Shown piece after piece: positions 45,209 through 54,454 of a stretch of 64,000 nucleotides of DNA (position 1 is the stretch's first letter; each line of letters begins with the position of its first letter). The position numbers and the translations under genes were made by a program. Origin of the DNA: DATARH01 sp035550515 (lineage in GTDB: Bacteria; Pseudomonadota; Alphaproteobacteria; ATCC43930; CGMCC-115725); assembly GCA_035550515.1 (NCBI GenBank), contig DASZOZ010000013.1, positions 1 through 64,000 of the forward strand, written 5' to 3'. The notes under the pieces are model-generated. The model saw only the letters and a program-made list of their open reading frames with translations, was not told the origin of the DNA and ran no database searches.

Positions 45209-47255
45209 TCAGCCGGCCAGAGCGATGGCGGGAACGTGTGCGTCGGGAATCCCCTGGCGCAGGCGTTCCCAATCATCGGACGATTTGATCGAAAAACCTT
45301 GCAGCAGCCATCGCTTGATGGCGTCTCGCGGCGCCGTGCTGGCCTAATTGGCTGAGAGCCGCGGCCTTCCACGCGGAAAATTGTAGATCGCGTCTTCGGC
45401 CCGCCCGACCGCGTCAACACAGCCCTGATAATCTCCACAAAGAAAATTGATGACCGCGCGATATCCCCAGTGTCGCGGTTCGAGGCAGAGGCCAAGCTGT
45501 TGCGCGAGGTCCGCGCACCGCGCCGCCTGGTCTTTATGCCCGCAGAACGCCAGCCCCAGCGACGACGAGATCATCGTCCACGGATCGTTCTCGTTCAGCT
45601 CGTACGCCATTTCAAAGCTGAGTTCCGCTTGATCGAAGTGGCCGTTCAGGGCGTACGACCAGGCGGCGCACAGATGCGTTCGCGAATAGGTCGCGTCGAT
45701 TTGGACGGCGACCCGCGCGAGGTCAAGCGCCTCCCGCTTGCGGTCATCGGTTCGCAACTCGCCGGGAAAGATGTGCGAGCGCGAGTTGGTGAAGTTCACC
45801 ACGCTGCAATAGGCCGGGGCAAAATTCGGCGCTTCGGCGATGATCGACTTGAAGATGTCGGCCGCCCGTAGCCGATTCTTGCCCCGCCAACGCTGGGTAA
45901 GCGCCTCCCCCTGCAACCAGCGGTCGTAGAGCAGCAACGACACGTCGGGTTGACCCAGCGCACGGTCCAAACGCTCCGCCGACAGGTGCACGTTGAGGGC
46001 GATCGCCAGCCGCCGAACCGGTAACTTCTGCATCGAAAACCAAGAGGCAAGCTCGGTTTCCAGGTTCTCGCTCCAGACATACTCTCCCGTCATCGCGTCG
46101 CTCAGGGTCAGCACGAGCTGAAGCGTCCCCTGGGCTTGGTAGGCAGTCGCGGTAATGGCGTAGATGGACTGCTCCGCCGCCACCGGCAGCGTCGGCATGC
46201 GCGCTCCATCGATCAGCGACCATTCGCGAAAGCGGACGAGGCTGGAGATGAGCTGGTGACGAAACCCGCTGACAAGGTAACGCCGCTCGGGATCAACTCC
46301 GGCCGCTTCAAACGGGCCGACCATGATCCGCAAGCGCCTCTCGCCTCGCGCCACGGGCTCGCCGAGCTCGCGGGCAGGCGCGGTGTCCGCAACCGGATGC
46401 TGCGGTGCCGCCTGGTGTATTGGCGCCGCAGGAGTTGCCGCCGCGATGCCGCCCATCTTGACCGTGGCGACAAGCCGCTGCGTTTCCTCAGACGGCTCAA
46501 CGTCGTACTCGCTGTCCAGCAGGTTCCACAAAGTATTGTAGCGGCGCAGCGCCCCCGATATGTCGCCTTCACGCGCTCGCCCGTATCAGTGGGCGGCACG
46601 CCCCTTCATGCGTCGGGTCGAGATTGAGCAAAGCCAGCGCCACTGCTTTGCCGAGCCGGTTCTCATGCCTTCCCGCTTCCATCTCCGGGTCGAGCTCGGC
46701 GAGCCGCGTCTCCAGCTCAAAGACCAGGCGCTCGTGCAGGCTTTCCCGTTGCACCAGCAACCGCGTCCTGAATGCAGGATCGAGATCGTCGAGATTGGCG
46801 AGCAGGGTCTCCGAAATGTTCTTGGTCTCAAGCAGCAGAGGATCGAGCTCACCGGCCTTGATGCGACTCAGCAGCGTCCAGACATCGACGTTGATCTCGC
46901 TTGACACGATGCTGGTGTCTTCCCGGTCGACGACGACCCCGGCGATGCGCTCCTCGCTCAGCACCTGGCGCAGCCCGCGCAGCGCCTGGCGCAACGATGC
47001 CCGCGCTTGCGGCTCGGGCGATTCACTCCAGAGTAAACCGGCGACCTGCTCTCGTGTCGCGCGCCGGTTCGGGTTCAGCGCCACATAGCCAAGGATTGCC
47101 TGGCTCTTGCGGTTGCGCGGCACCACGGTTCGGCGGCGCGACGACAACACCGCGCCGCCACCAAACAACGCCAGGGTCCAGCCATCGGCACTATCGTTGA
47201 GTTGCGGCGGCACTGATGCGCGGTCATTGTCGGATGCCGTGGCCGTATCCCCCAA
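45209..47255 (-). pseudogene. SARP/BTAD-domain transcriptional regulator with TPR-like C-terminus, frameshifted
   Basis: The N-terminal part (47255-46569) has a winged helix (RKSQAILGYVALNPNRRATR, EQVAGLLWSE) and the BTAD helical repeats (LRQALRGLRQVLSEERIAG). It stops at TGA 46569. The adjacent frame continues directly as GRAREGDISGALRRYNTLWN and runs to 45344, with a TolB-like segment and tetratricopeptide-like helices. A further shift near 45350-45310 leads to WLLQGFSIKSSDDWERLR and a stop at 45209. At least three indels separate it from an intact regulator of about 680 residues. Confidence 0.78.
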
Positions 47256-47367
47256 ACGTGCTTCGCGCGGCGCGCGGGGTTAAGGTGGCTCGCCCCTAGA
47301 ACATGACATGCCCGTCGGCGTCGCCGCGCCCGGTCCGAGTTTCCTCAACTACGCCGCTAGAGCATTT

Positions 47368-48332
47368 TCAGAATGAGTCGGCATAGCCGGCGGCTTTGAA
47401 GTAGTTGGCGCATTCGTCTGCAGTGAAGCGGTCGAGCAGTTCGCCGATGCGGTTCCACAGTCCTTCGCGGGTTCGTTCTGGGGCCTGGCGGAGCAACGTC
47501 TTAAGCTTGGCGAAGGCCATCTCGATCGGGTTCATGTCGGGGGAATAAGGCGGCAGCAGAAAGAGCTGCGCGCCGCTGGCCTCGATGGCGGCGCGCACGG
47601 CGGCGATCTTGTGGGCCGGCAGGTTGTCCAGCGCGACGATGTCGTCGGGCTTGAGGGTCGGGACCAGCACCTGTTTGACGTAGGCGAGGAAGGCCTGGCC
47701 GGTCATCGGTCCGTCGAGCACCATCGGCGCACCGAGCCCATCGCGCCGCAGAGCGGCGACGAAGGTGGTGGTCTTCCAGTGGCCGAATGGTGCCTTGGCG
47801 CAGAGCCGGCGGCCGCGCGGGGCGCGGCCGTAAAGCCGGATCATCTTGGTGCTGGCGCCGGTCTCGTCGATGAAGACGAGCTTGTCGGGATCGACAACGG
47901 GCCGCGCCGCCTGCCAGATGCGCCGCCGCGCCGCGACATCCGGGCGGTCTTGCTCGCTCGCGCGGAGCGTCTTTTTTTAAACGACAGCCCGAGACGCGCC
48001 ACCGCCGACCACATCGCCCCGTTCGACAGCCGCCCCCCGTGCTCGGCCAACAACCACGCCTGCAAGGCCGCCAGCGTCAGGTCCGAGTGCGCCTCGATAT
48101 GCGCCGCCAGCGCGGCTTCTTGCGCCGGCAAAAGCTTGCGTGGCCGGTGGCCGCGTCGCGGGCTCGCGCTCACCTCGCCGGTGCGTCGCCGCCGGATCAG
48201 CGCCTTGTAGAGGTACGACACGCTGACCCGGAACAGCTCGGCTGCAGTTCGCGCCGCCATTCCCCCATCAATCGCCGCCAGCACTCGCGCCCGTAAGTCC
48301 TCCGAATAGCTCTGTCCTTGCCGCCAAACCAT
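47368..48332 (-). CDS. IS630-family transposase, made by -1 programmed frameshift
   Basis: OrfA starts at the ATG 48332 (MVWRQGQSYSEDLRARVL) with a helix-turn-helix DNA-binding region and SPRRGHRPRKLLPAQEA. OrfB, in the -1 frame, carries the DDE catalytic domain: FIDETG (first Asp), IVALDNLPAHK (second Asp) and LPPYSPDMNPIEMAFAKLK (Glu). The frames join at a run of seven A residues at 47973-47979. The joined protein is about 320 residues and looks intact, so this is the only apparently functional gene in the island. Confidence 0.9.
47971..47981 (-). promoter_or_regulatory. A-AAA-AAG slippery site for transposase -1 frameshift
   Basis: The minus strand reads TTT AAA AAA AG in the OrfA frame. 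Slipping back one base gives AAA AAG and then ACG CTC in the OrfB frame, which continues into the DDE domain. This is the classic bacterial slippery heptamer. OrfA has no stop close after the site, which is usual for IS630 elements. Confidence 0.75.
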
Positions 48333-48430
48333 CCCTGTCCCCCAACAGCTTGTGGTCCAGCCATAGAAGCACTCTCCATCTCGCGCAGGAATCCCCGCTG
48401 CGCGATTCCATTCAATACGGCAATGCTCTA

Positions 48431-49623
48431 GCTGACTGTCGAGCCAGGTCGCGCCCGGCGTCGTGATCTGCGCCTCCAGCGCCAGATCCGACCGGGTGGC
48501 AAGCGAGAGACGTTGACGCCCCCGCGCATCCTCCCACGACCGCAGCTCGACGATCGCACCCGACTTGGCGGCGCCGGTCATCTCCAGATCCTCGAACCGC
48601 AGATGATGGGTGCGGCCGTCGGCGCCGTCGACGATGGCATAGGCGTCGCCCCGCAGCTCGTCATGCAAGCCGCGCTCGACCAGCTTGCCCAAGACCGGGT
48701 CCGCCACGTCCTCCTCGCCGTGGATTGCAAAGCGAGCCACGTCCGGCGTGCGGCCTCCGGCCGCCATCGCGCGGCCGACCAGCAGCCGGCGTAGCTCGGG
48801 ATCGGGACCGCTCGCGTTCGGGCGCAGATCGACGATGCCGCCGCCTTCGTCGGCGATCTCGCGCAATGCCCGGTCCAGCCGGGTCCAGCGTTCGGCCTCC
48901 ACCTCCTGCCGCAGCGATGCGCCGATTTCGCGCTCGCTGCGCGGACCGAGTTCCAGGGTGACGCGCTCCTCGGCCCGGCGGCGCAGACCGCGGCTGATAT
49001 AGTCGCGGCTGATGAGCAGATCGCCCCCGTCCTCGGCGCGGCCCCGCACCAGGATGTGGATGTGCGGATTATCGGCGTTCCAATGGTCGACGGCGATCCA
49101 GTCAAGGCGCGTGCCGAGGTCGTGTTCCGCGTCGGCCATCAACTTGCGGGTGAAGGCCCGCAAATCCGCCATCTCGCCGGCGTCTTCGGGCGAGACAATG
49201 AAGCGGAAATGGTGTCGGTCCTCTTCACAGCGCTCGGCAAACGCCTTGTCGTCGGCCGTCTCGGAGTCGGCGTCGAACATGCGTGCCCGCGCGCCGTCGC
49301 GGGTGACACCTTCCCGTTCGAGGTAGCCGATATGACGAACCAGCGGCGCGGAACGGAACTTCGCCCCGGCATGGCGCACCACCCGAGCCTTGATGACGAC
49401 GCGGCGGCCGGGCGATCGGAGCGACCGAGACAGCGATGCTACCCGGCCTCGACCGAAGCGGGACCCGCCGCCGGTGGAACGGCGTGCGCCGAAGCCGCGT
49501 CCGGTATGCCCGGCCTTCCTCGCCGCCCGCATGACCTAGCCAACAAAACTCTTGGCCTCACCGCATCCGGCTTTGGCGGATGTGGCCCGGCCGGATGGGG
49601 AAATCATCGTCGCGAGCGCTCAT
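48431..49623 (-). pseudogene. DUF3363 relaxase/mobilisation nuclease, truncated and mutated
   Basis: The body (from 49532) matches VirD2-like DUF3363 relaxases: DDRHHFRFIVSPEDAGEM-type segment HHFRFIVSPEDAGEM, LDWIAVDHWNADNPHIH and HIHILVRGRAEDGGDLL, the HUH metal-binding motif, then SRDYISRGLRRRAEE. The N-terminus is broken. SARDDDFPIRPGHIRQS starts at 49623 but shifts frame near 49565, and an in-frame TAG at 49538-49536 interrupts SFVG-stop-VMRAARKAG. The 3' end stops at the IS630 after LDSQL, leaving about 370 of an expected roughly 600 residues. It once nicked oriT of a conjugative or mobilisable element. Confidence 0.85.
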
Positions 49624-49873
49624 TGCCACATGCTTCGACGCTGGTAGAGGGCCAACGGCGTCCCGATATCTGAATCGATTGCGATTTCCGCGGCGAGCGC
49701 CGGCTTGCCAAGCCGAGACGCGGCGCAAAAACCTCTGCACAACCCACCACATGCACCCCGGCCGACGGCGGTGCTTTTATCTGGCCGTCGCCTGGTTGGT
49801 TGGCATGTCTCCCTCCGCCCCACCGCCGGATATGCGATGCACCACGACAAACCGCGAAGAAACGCAACGCGGC

Positions 49874-50744
49874 TCATCGCGGGCGATCCGGGGCATGGGT
49901 CGGCACGAACAGGCCGTCCGAATGCGGCTCCAAGCCCGTGACATCGGCGACTGCTGCGTTGGTCGATGGCAAGTCCGGCGATCGCTTGGTCACGACGGAG
50001 ACAGATTTTCCATCGCCCGGCGCACGGCCGACGAACAGCGGCGCGTGTCCGGGCGAGCGGATCGGGCGCCGTCGCGATGCGCTCCGACCGCACGCCGGCG
50101 ATCAAGGAGGCGAGCCAGGCGAGGTAGAGCCCCGTCCCTTCGGGCAGCGGCCGGCCGGTCGCGAGATGATCCTCGTATCGGCCGGGACCGGCGTTGTAGG
50201 CGGCCAGGAAACCTGCCGATCCGTAGCGGTCGTACATCTCGCGGAGATACGCCGCGCCCGCCATGATGTTGTCCCGCGGCTGGAATGGATCGGCGCCCAG
50301 ACCGTAAGACTGGCGCGCAGCCGGGCGTAAGTGTCGGGCATGATCTGCATGAGACTGACGGCGCCTTTGGGCGACACCGCCCGCGCATCGCCAGCGCTTT
50401 CGGAAGCGCCCCCACAGCGCCGGCACACCGAAGCGCCGCGCCGCCTCATCGATGAACACTGCGAACGGGTCGGACTCGACGGCCGCCACCGACGACGACA
50501 CGGTCTGCGCAACGGTCGGCGAAGTAGCGGCAACACCCAGGACGGCGACGATCGCCATCGAATGCACCGCCTTCCAGACACTCGGCCAGCGTGCCAGCGT
50601 GCTCGCGACCGTCCAGGGCAAGGCGCTGAAGCGCCGGCCTGACGGCCGCCCTGGACCGCCACTGCGCGCCGGCCGCACGAATCTCGGTCGGGACGAAGGA
50701 ATGGTGCAGCGTCCGGTCGAACAGAGGAATGACGGTTTGATCAC
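49874..50744 (-). pseudogene. lytic transglycosylase of a conjugative element, multiple frameshifts
   Basis: SLT-fold motifs occur in alternating frames. FIDEAARRFGVPA is followed, after a shift near 50405, by GDARAVSPKGAVSLMQIMPD in another frame. A shift back near 50310 gives ADPFQPRDNIMAGAAYLREM and FLAAYNAGPGRYEDH. A last shift near 50050 leads to PLFVGRAPGDGKSVSVVTK and a C-terminal DGLFVPTHAPDRPR with TGA at 49874. A signal-like segment MAIVAVLGVAATSPTVAQ starts at 50558. It would have opened peptidoglycan for the transfer apparatus. Confidence 0.8.
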
Positions 50745-50759
50745 AACTGAGCGGCATGG

Positions 50760-51275
50760 TTACGGCTCCTGGGGAAGCCAGAGCGGCGTCGCCCGACCGA
50801 TGACAGTGCTTCGGGGAAGCGGCCCGAAGTAGCGGCCGTCGAGGCTGTCCGGGCGCGCGGGATTCATGAGCAAGACCTCGCCCGGTTCGAGCCGGTGGCC
50901 GCCTTGCCAGACGGGGAGCGGCCGGCCCTGTCGATCGCGGTCCTATGCCACGGCGAGCGTTTTGCCGTCGACGCTGACGGTATCGCCACGCCGGCAGATG
51001 GTTTGTCCGGCGAGCGCGGCGATGGGCTTTACAAGTGGCACGCCTTCGGGCAGCGAGTGGCGGGCATCGAGCCAGGCCGCGAGCGGTTCGGGCACTCGGT
51101 CAATGACGATGTCGCCAACATGCAGTGCGCCATCCCGATGTACGGCATAGAGGCCGATCGGCACACTTGCGCTGGCGTTCCACACCAGCACCGGCGGCGA
51201 CGGAATGATCGCGGGCAGCACCATCAGCCCCGCCGCCGCGATGGTGACCGATGCCCAGATCACGCGGCGGCTCAT
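50760..51275 (-). pseudogene. TraF-like S26 signal peptidase, in-frame TAG
   Basis: 172 codons from the ATG at 51275 to TAA at 50760, interrupted by TAG at codon 111 (50945-50943). Before it: a membrane anchor (VTIAAAGLMVLPAIIP), the catalytic Ser in SASVPIGLYAVHR, and LVKPIAALAGQTICRRGDTV with the catalytic Lys. After it, without a frame change: DRDRQGRPLPVWQGGHRL, VLLMNPARPDSLDGRYFGPL and VIGRATPLW. TraF processes conjugative pilin. A single substitution would restore the gene. Confidence 0.85.
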
Positions 51276-51550
51276 CGCGTCACTCGTTGGCGCATCAGCC
51301 ACGCCATATGCTGTGTGGTCGAGTAAGGGCGCGGCTCGTCGCCGACTGTCAGGCGGTTGTGGACGTGCCGCCAATAGTCCGTCGAGGCATCGGCCGCATC
51401 GATGCCGAGCGCTTCCACCGCATCGATGGCCTGCAACACGCGCTGGACTTTCGGCCAACCATCGAGGCGCAGCAGGATGTCGCCGCCAGGGCGGACGAAG
51501 GGGAGCGTCTGGTATTGCTCGCCGGTCGAGACCGACTGTCGATATTGGGA
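51272..51550 (-). pseudogene. DUF2840 gene, 5' truncated
   Basis: Only the C-terminal part is recognisable: GEQYQTLPFVRPGGDILLRL, VQRVLQAIDAVEALGID, DYWRHVHNRLTVGDEPRPY. These match the end of DUF2840 proteins of integrative elements. Upstream of about 51550 the frame continues to 51685 through unrelated sequence. The stop overlaps the traF ATG (ATGA at 51272-51275), preserving the original operon order DUF2840-traF-transglycosylase-relaxase. Confidence 0.75.
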
Positions 51551-51742
51551 AATGGCCGGACCAGGTCGGGAGTTTCCGGATTGGTTGATAATTTCCAGAT
51601 TCAGGCGTCCGCCGATGTTCCTTAAATCGCGAACTGGTGCCTTAAACCCCGACCTGAAGGAAGCGCTGTAAGAGGCCGGCGACAAGCACGTGTTTCGCCC
51701 GTAGAGGCTATCGCCTCCGCCGGCCGCGATCCCCGAAGGGGG

Positions 51743-52030
51743 TCATCCGTCCGCAGGATCGCGCATCCGGGCCGGAATGTCCCGCTGGGCGTGAAGCACC
51801 CGCCAGATGTCGATATGGTCGTCGCGTTCGACATGGAAGACGAGATAGGGATACCGCCGCGGAGGCCGAGTCCGCAGGCCCGGCAGGCCCAATTCATAAG
51901 CGTATCGCGGGGAGCTGGTCGCGGGCTGGCCGGCGATGGCGTGGTAGGCATGTTCCACCGCAGAAACGAAGCCGAGCGCGACCTTCTGGCCGGCCTCCCC
52001 GCGCGTAATAATCGACAGCTTCTTCTACGT
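51743..52030 (-). pseudogene. RelE/ParE-family toxin, frameshifted
   Basis: The main frame (from 51958) has AYHAIAGQPATSSPRYAYEL, RYPYLVFHVERDDHIDIWRV and LHAQRDIPARM, the usual ParE core and tail. The N-terminal helix ARRDVEEAVDYYAR lies in another frame up to about 51990 and joins EAGQKVALGFVSAVEH after a one-base change in GCGCGGGGAGGCC. No antitoxin gene is recognisable next to it, consistent with a dead locus. Confidence 0.7.
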
Positions 52031-52057
52031 CCCGGCGGGCCTGTTCACACGGAACGA

Positions 52058-52171
52058 CTGGCCTTCACCGTAGTGGGCTGTATCGGCCTCGCCTCGGTGG
52101 CGTTCTTTTTGCGCATCTCGCCCGACGCCGGCGCCGAGGTCAGCGGCCGCGGCAAGCTTGCCCGGTCCTAG
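52058..52171 (+). pseudogene. C-terminal fragment of a membrane transporter (MFS-like)
   Basis: 37 codons reading LAFTVVGCIGLASVAFFLRI and SPDAGAEVSGRGKLARS, ending in TAG at 52171. One hydrophobic helix followed by this tail resembles the end of major facilitator transporters. Upstream the frame runs into the antisense of the ParE remnant, so only the 3' end remains. Identification is tentative. It sits at the right edge of the island. Confidence 0.4.
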
Positions 52172-52202
52172 GTGTTTGCCGGCCACTACCACCAGACCCA
52201 GC

Positions 52203-53018
52203 CTAGAACCTCCCGCGCATCGCCGCAAAGGCGAGCCGCCAGCTCTGTAGCGGATCGCTTTCGGCGGCGATGGCGAACGGGTCGAAACCGGCCTGTTCCA
52301 GCGTCCGAAAGAGGCGATCGGCAATCCTGGCGCCCAGCAGAGCGGGAAGTGCGGCGCCGGGGATGTCGCGCCGCCGCGACCGCGCCGCGGCGAGATGGCC
52401 CCGGCCGGTTTCGGCGACGGCCTTTACCGCGACCCCGTCGGCGATGAGAATGCGGCCGCGCTGCGCATAAAACGGCAACGCGCGCAGCATCCCGGCGAGC
52501 CCGTAGGCGATACCGACATGCCGCGCCGCCTCGCGCGCCGCCGGCGTGTCCACCCGCAGGATGTCCAGGGCCAGATCCACCACCGTCGCGGCGGTGCCCT
52601 CGGCGTAGGTTTCGAGCGCCGCCAGATCGGGGTGCGGCGCATCGTCCAGATCGCGTTCGCGGGCATCGATGACCCGATCGAGCGCAGCCCGGTGCAGCCC
52701 GCGGCCGCGGATGGTCGCGGTGATTGCCTCGACCACCGGATGCGCCCGCACGGCCCCCCCGCTGCAGGCAGCGTCGATCGCCTCGCGCCACCATTGCAGG
52801 CGGATCCGGCCCAGCATCGGCTCGCGCACGATCTCACGGATGCGTGCCACCTCGTAATTAAAGGCGTAGAGTGCGAACAGCGCTTCGCGCGCCTCGGGCG
52901 GCGCAAACAAAGCCGTCTGAAAACGGTCCCGGTCGTGTCGACGCACCAAGGCGGCCATGGGCGACAAACCGTCGCGCTGATCGCCCGCGTCGATCCGGCT
53001 ATCACCACTATGGATCAT
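52203..53018 (-). CDS. squalene/phytoene synthase-fold protein, NDUFAF6-like
   Basis: 271 residues. Although the fold is that of phytoene synthase, the first catalytic DxxxD motif is replaced by FNYEVARIREIVREP. The sequence follows human NDUFAF6: GRIRLQWWREAIDAA, VIDARERDLDDAPHPDL, ETYAEGTAATVVDLALDIL and HVGIAYGLAGMLRALPF. In eukaryotes this protein helps assemble respiratory complex I. A bacterial assembly role is inferred, not shown. An NDUFAF3-like gene lies 1.7 kb away on the same strand. The ATG at 52958 (MAALVRRHD) is an alternative start. Confidence 0.85.
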   Translation of the reverse strand: MIHSGDSRIDAGDQRDGLSPMAALVRRHDRDRFQTALFAPPEAREALFALYAFNYEVARIREIVREPMLGRIRLQWWREAIDAACSGGAVRAHPVVEAITATIRGRGLHRAALDRVIDARERDLDDAPHPDLAALETYAEGTAATVVDLALDILRVDTPAAREAARHVGIAYGLAGMLRALPFYAQRGRILIADGVAVKAVAETGRGHLAAARSRRRDIPGAALPALLGARIADRLFRTLEQAGFDPFAIAAESDPLQSWRLAFAAMRGRF

Positions 53019-53074
53019 CGTATCCCATAAAATCGCGCAGCCACTCCCACACAGAACGAAAACGAGAGGACATC

Positions 53075-53674
53075 ATGGCGTTCGATTTGCCCCCCCTGCC
53101 TTATGCGAAGAACGCGCTCGAGCCGCATACCTCGGCGCAGACCCTCGATTTTCATCACGGCAAGCATCACCAGGCCTATGTCACCAACCTCAACAACCTG
53201 GTCAAGGACACGCCGCTTGCCAGTCAGTCGCTCGAACAGCTGATCAAGGGCAGCTACAAGGACGAGTCGAAGATCGGCATCTTCAACAACGCCGCCCAGG
53301 TGTGGAACCACACGTTCTTCTGGAACTGCATGAAGCCGGGCGGCGGCGGCGCGCCGACCGGGAATGTCGCGGCGGCGATCGACCGCGACCTCGGCGGCCT
53401 TGCCAAGTTCAAGGACGATTTCAAGGCGGCCGCGGTCGGCCAGTTCGGCAGTGGTTGGGCGTGGCTGGTGGCCGACGGCGGCAAGCTCAAGATCACCCGC
53501 ACGCCGAACGCGGTGAACCCGCTCGCCGAGGGCCAGACGGCGCTGCTCACCTGTGATGTCTGGGAGCACGCCTATTACCTCGACTTCCAGAACCGGCGGC
53601 CCGATTTCGTCCAGGCGTTTCTCGACCACCTGGTCAACTGGGACTTCGTCGCCCAGAACCTGGCGAAGGCTTAG
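53075..53674 (+). CDS. sodB: superoxide dismutase, Fe/Mn family (copy 1)
   Basis: 199 residues from the ATG at 53075, after GAGAGGA. Metal ligands are in LDFHHGKHHQAY (His27), WNHTFFWNCM, and DVWEHAYYLDFQ (Asp and His). The GSGWAWLV and FFWN features, with the Gln side of the metal shell placed as in Fe enzymes (AAAVGQFGSGWAWL), favour iron. It removes superoxide in the cytoplasm. A second, similar gene follows 161 bases later. Confidence 0.97.
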   Translation: MAFDLPPLPYAKNALEPHTSAQTLDFHHGKHHQAYVTNLNNLVKDTPLASQSLEQLIKGSYKDESKIGIFNNAAQVWNHTFFWNCMKPGGGGAPTGNVAAAIDRDLGGLAKFKDDFKAAAVGQFGSGWAWLVADGGKLKITRTPNAVNPLAEGQTALLTCDVWEHAYYLDFQNRRPDFVQAFLDHLVNWDFVAQNLAKA

Positions 53675-53687
53675 CCACCGCGCGCCT

Positions 53688-53708
53688 CCCCCGGGCTTGC
53701 CCCGGGGG
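53688..53708 (+). terminator. GC-rich hairpin after sodB copy 1
   Basis: CCCCCGGG (53688-53695) pairs perfectly with CCCGGGGG (53701-53708) around a five-base loop, 14 bases after the first sodB stop. There is no T run after the stem, so it may be a weak terminator or an mRNA-stabilising hairpin rather than a classical rho-independent terminator. Confidence 0.4.
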
Positions 53709-53835
53709 TCCGGGTCGAGTCCCGCCAGGCCGAGACGCGGTGCCGGAACGGGCTTGCGGCGGCGGTGTTGTTCGGGCGGGGAGCCGTGCCCGCGTGCGGC
53801 TCCCGTCCCCACAACGCACCGGACGGGACCAGGCT

Positions 53836-54450
53836 ATGGCTTTCGAATTGCCGCCGCTACCCTACCCCCAGGACGCGCTCGAACCGTATATGTCGGCCCG
53901 GACGCTGGAGTTCCACCACGGCAAGCACCACAAGGCCTATGTCGACACGCTGAACCGGCTGGTCGAAGGCAAGCCCGAAGCCGAGATGAGCCTCGAAGAG
54001 ATCATCACCGCGACCTATCACGATGATTCCAAGGCGACGATTTTCAACAACGCGGCGCAGGTGTGGAACCACACCTTCTTCTGGAATTGCCTGAAAAAGG
54101 ACGGCGGCGCCGAGCCGGCCGCCGATACTAAGAAGGCGATCGACCACGATCTCGGCGGGTATGACAAATTCGCCGCGGCGTTCAAGGAGGCGGGCGCGAC
54201 GCAGTTCGGCAGCGGTTGGGCTTGGCTCGTGTTCGACGCCGGCAAGCTGAAGGTCATCAAGACGCCGAACGCCGTCAACCCGGTCGCCGGCGGCCAGACG
54301 GCGCTGCTGACCTGCGATGTCTGGGAGCACGCCTATTACCTCGACTTCCAGAACCGCCGCCCGGATTTTGTGCAGACCTTCCTCGACCATCTGGTCAATT
54401 GGGACTTCGTCGCGCAGAACCTGGCAAAGGCGATGGAAAAGGCGGGGTAG
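53836..54450 (+). CDS. sodB: superoxide dismutase, Fe/Mn family (copy 2)
   Basis: 204 residues, closely similar to copy 1 along the whole length: both start MAF-LPPLPY and both end VNWDFVAQNLAKA. Ligands again occur in LEFHHGKHHKAY, NHTFFWNCLKK and DVWEHAYYLDFQNRR. It has six extra N-terminal-half residues and a short C-terminal extension (MEKAG). The pair is a tandem duplication. Metal specificity may differ slightly between copies, which the sequence alone does not settle. Confidence 0.96.
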   Translation: MAFELPPLPYPQDALEPYMSARTLEFHHGKHHKAYVDTLNRLVEGKPEAEMSLEEIITATYHDDSKATIFNNAAQVWNHTFFWNCLKKDGGAEPAADTKKAIDHDLGGYDKFAAAFKEAGATQFGSGWAWLVFDAGKLKVIKTPNAVNPVAGGQTALLTCDVWEHAYYLDFQNRRPDFVQTFLDHLVNWDFVAQNLAKAMEKAG

Positions 54451-54454
54451 CCGG

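Larger units (their letters stand above)
47358..48430 (-). mobile_element. IS630-family insertion sequence, complete
   Basis: About 1.07 kb. Both outer ends read TAGAGCATT inward (47358-47366 and 48430-48422): a TA dinucleotide, the usual IS630 target duplication, then the inverted-repeat tip GAGCATT. The rest of the ends are only partly similar. The transposase spans nearly the whole element. On its right it abuts a truncated relaxase gene; on its left the sequence does not continue the relaxase, so insertion was followed or accompanied by deletion. Confidence 0.85.

Noticed and set aside
47841..49532. One 563-residue protein joining relaxase and transposase
   Set aside because: The frame runs by chance across the IS630 right end; the two halves belong to different genes.
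50943..50945. TAG in traF as a recoded amino acid (pyrrolysine)
   Set aside because: No related gene or biology supports it, and neighbouring genes carry unrelated lesions; a nonsense mutation is simpler.
43080..51670. Shared GAAGCGCTGTA at 43080-43090 and 51660-51670 as island attachment sites
   Set aside because: An 11-base match between two multi-kilobase stretches is expected by chance, and no integrase or tRNA end lies beside either.
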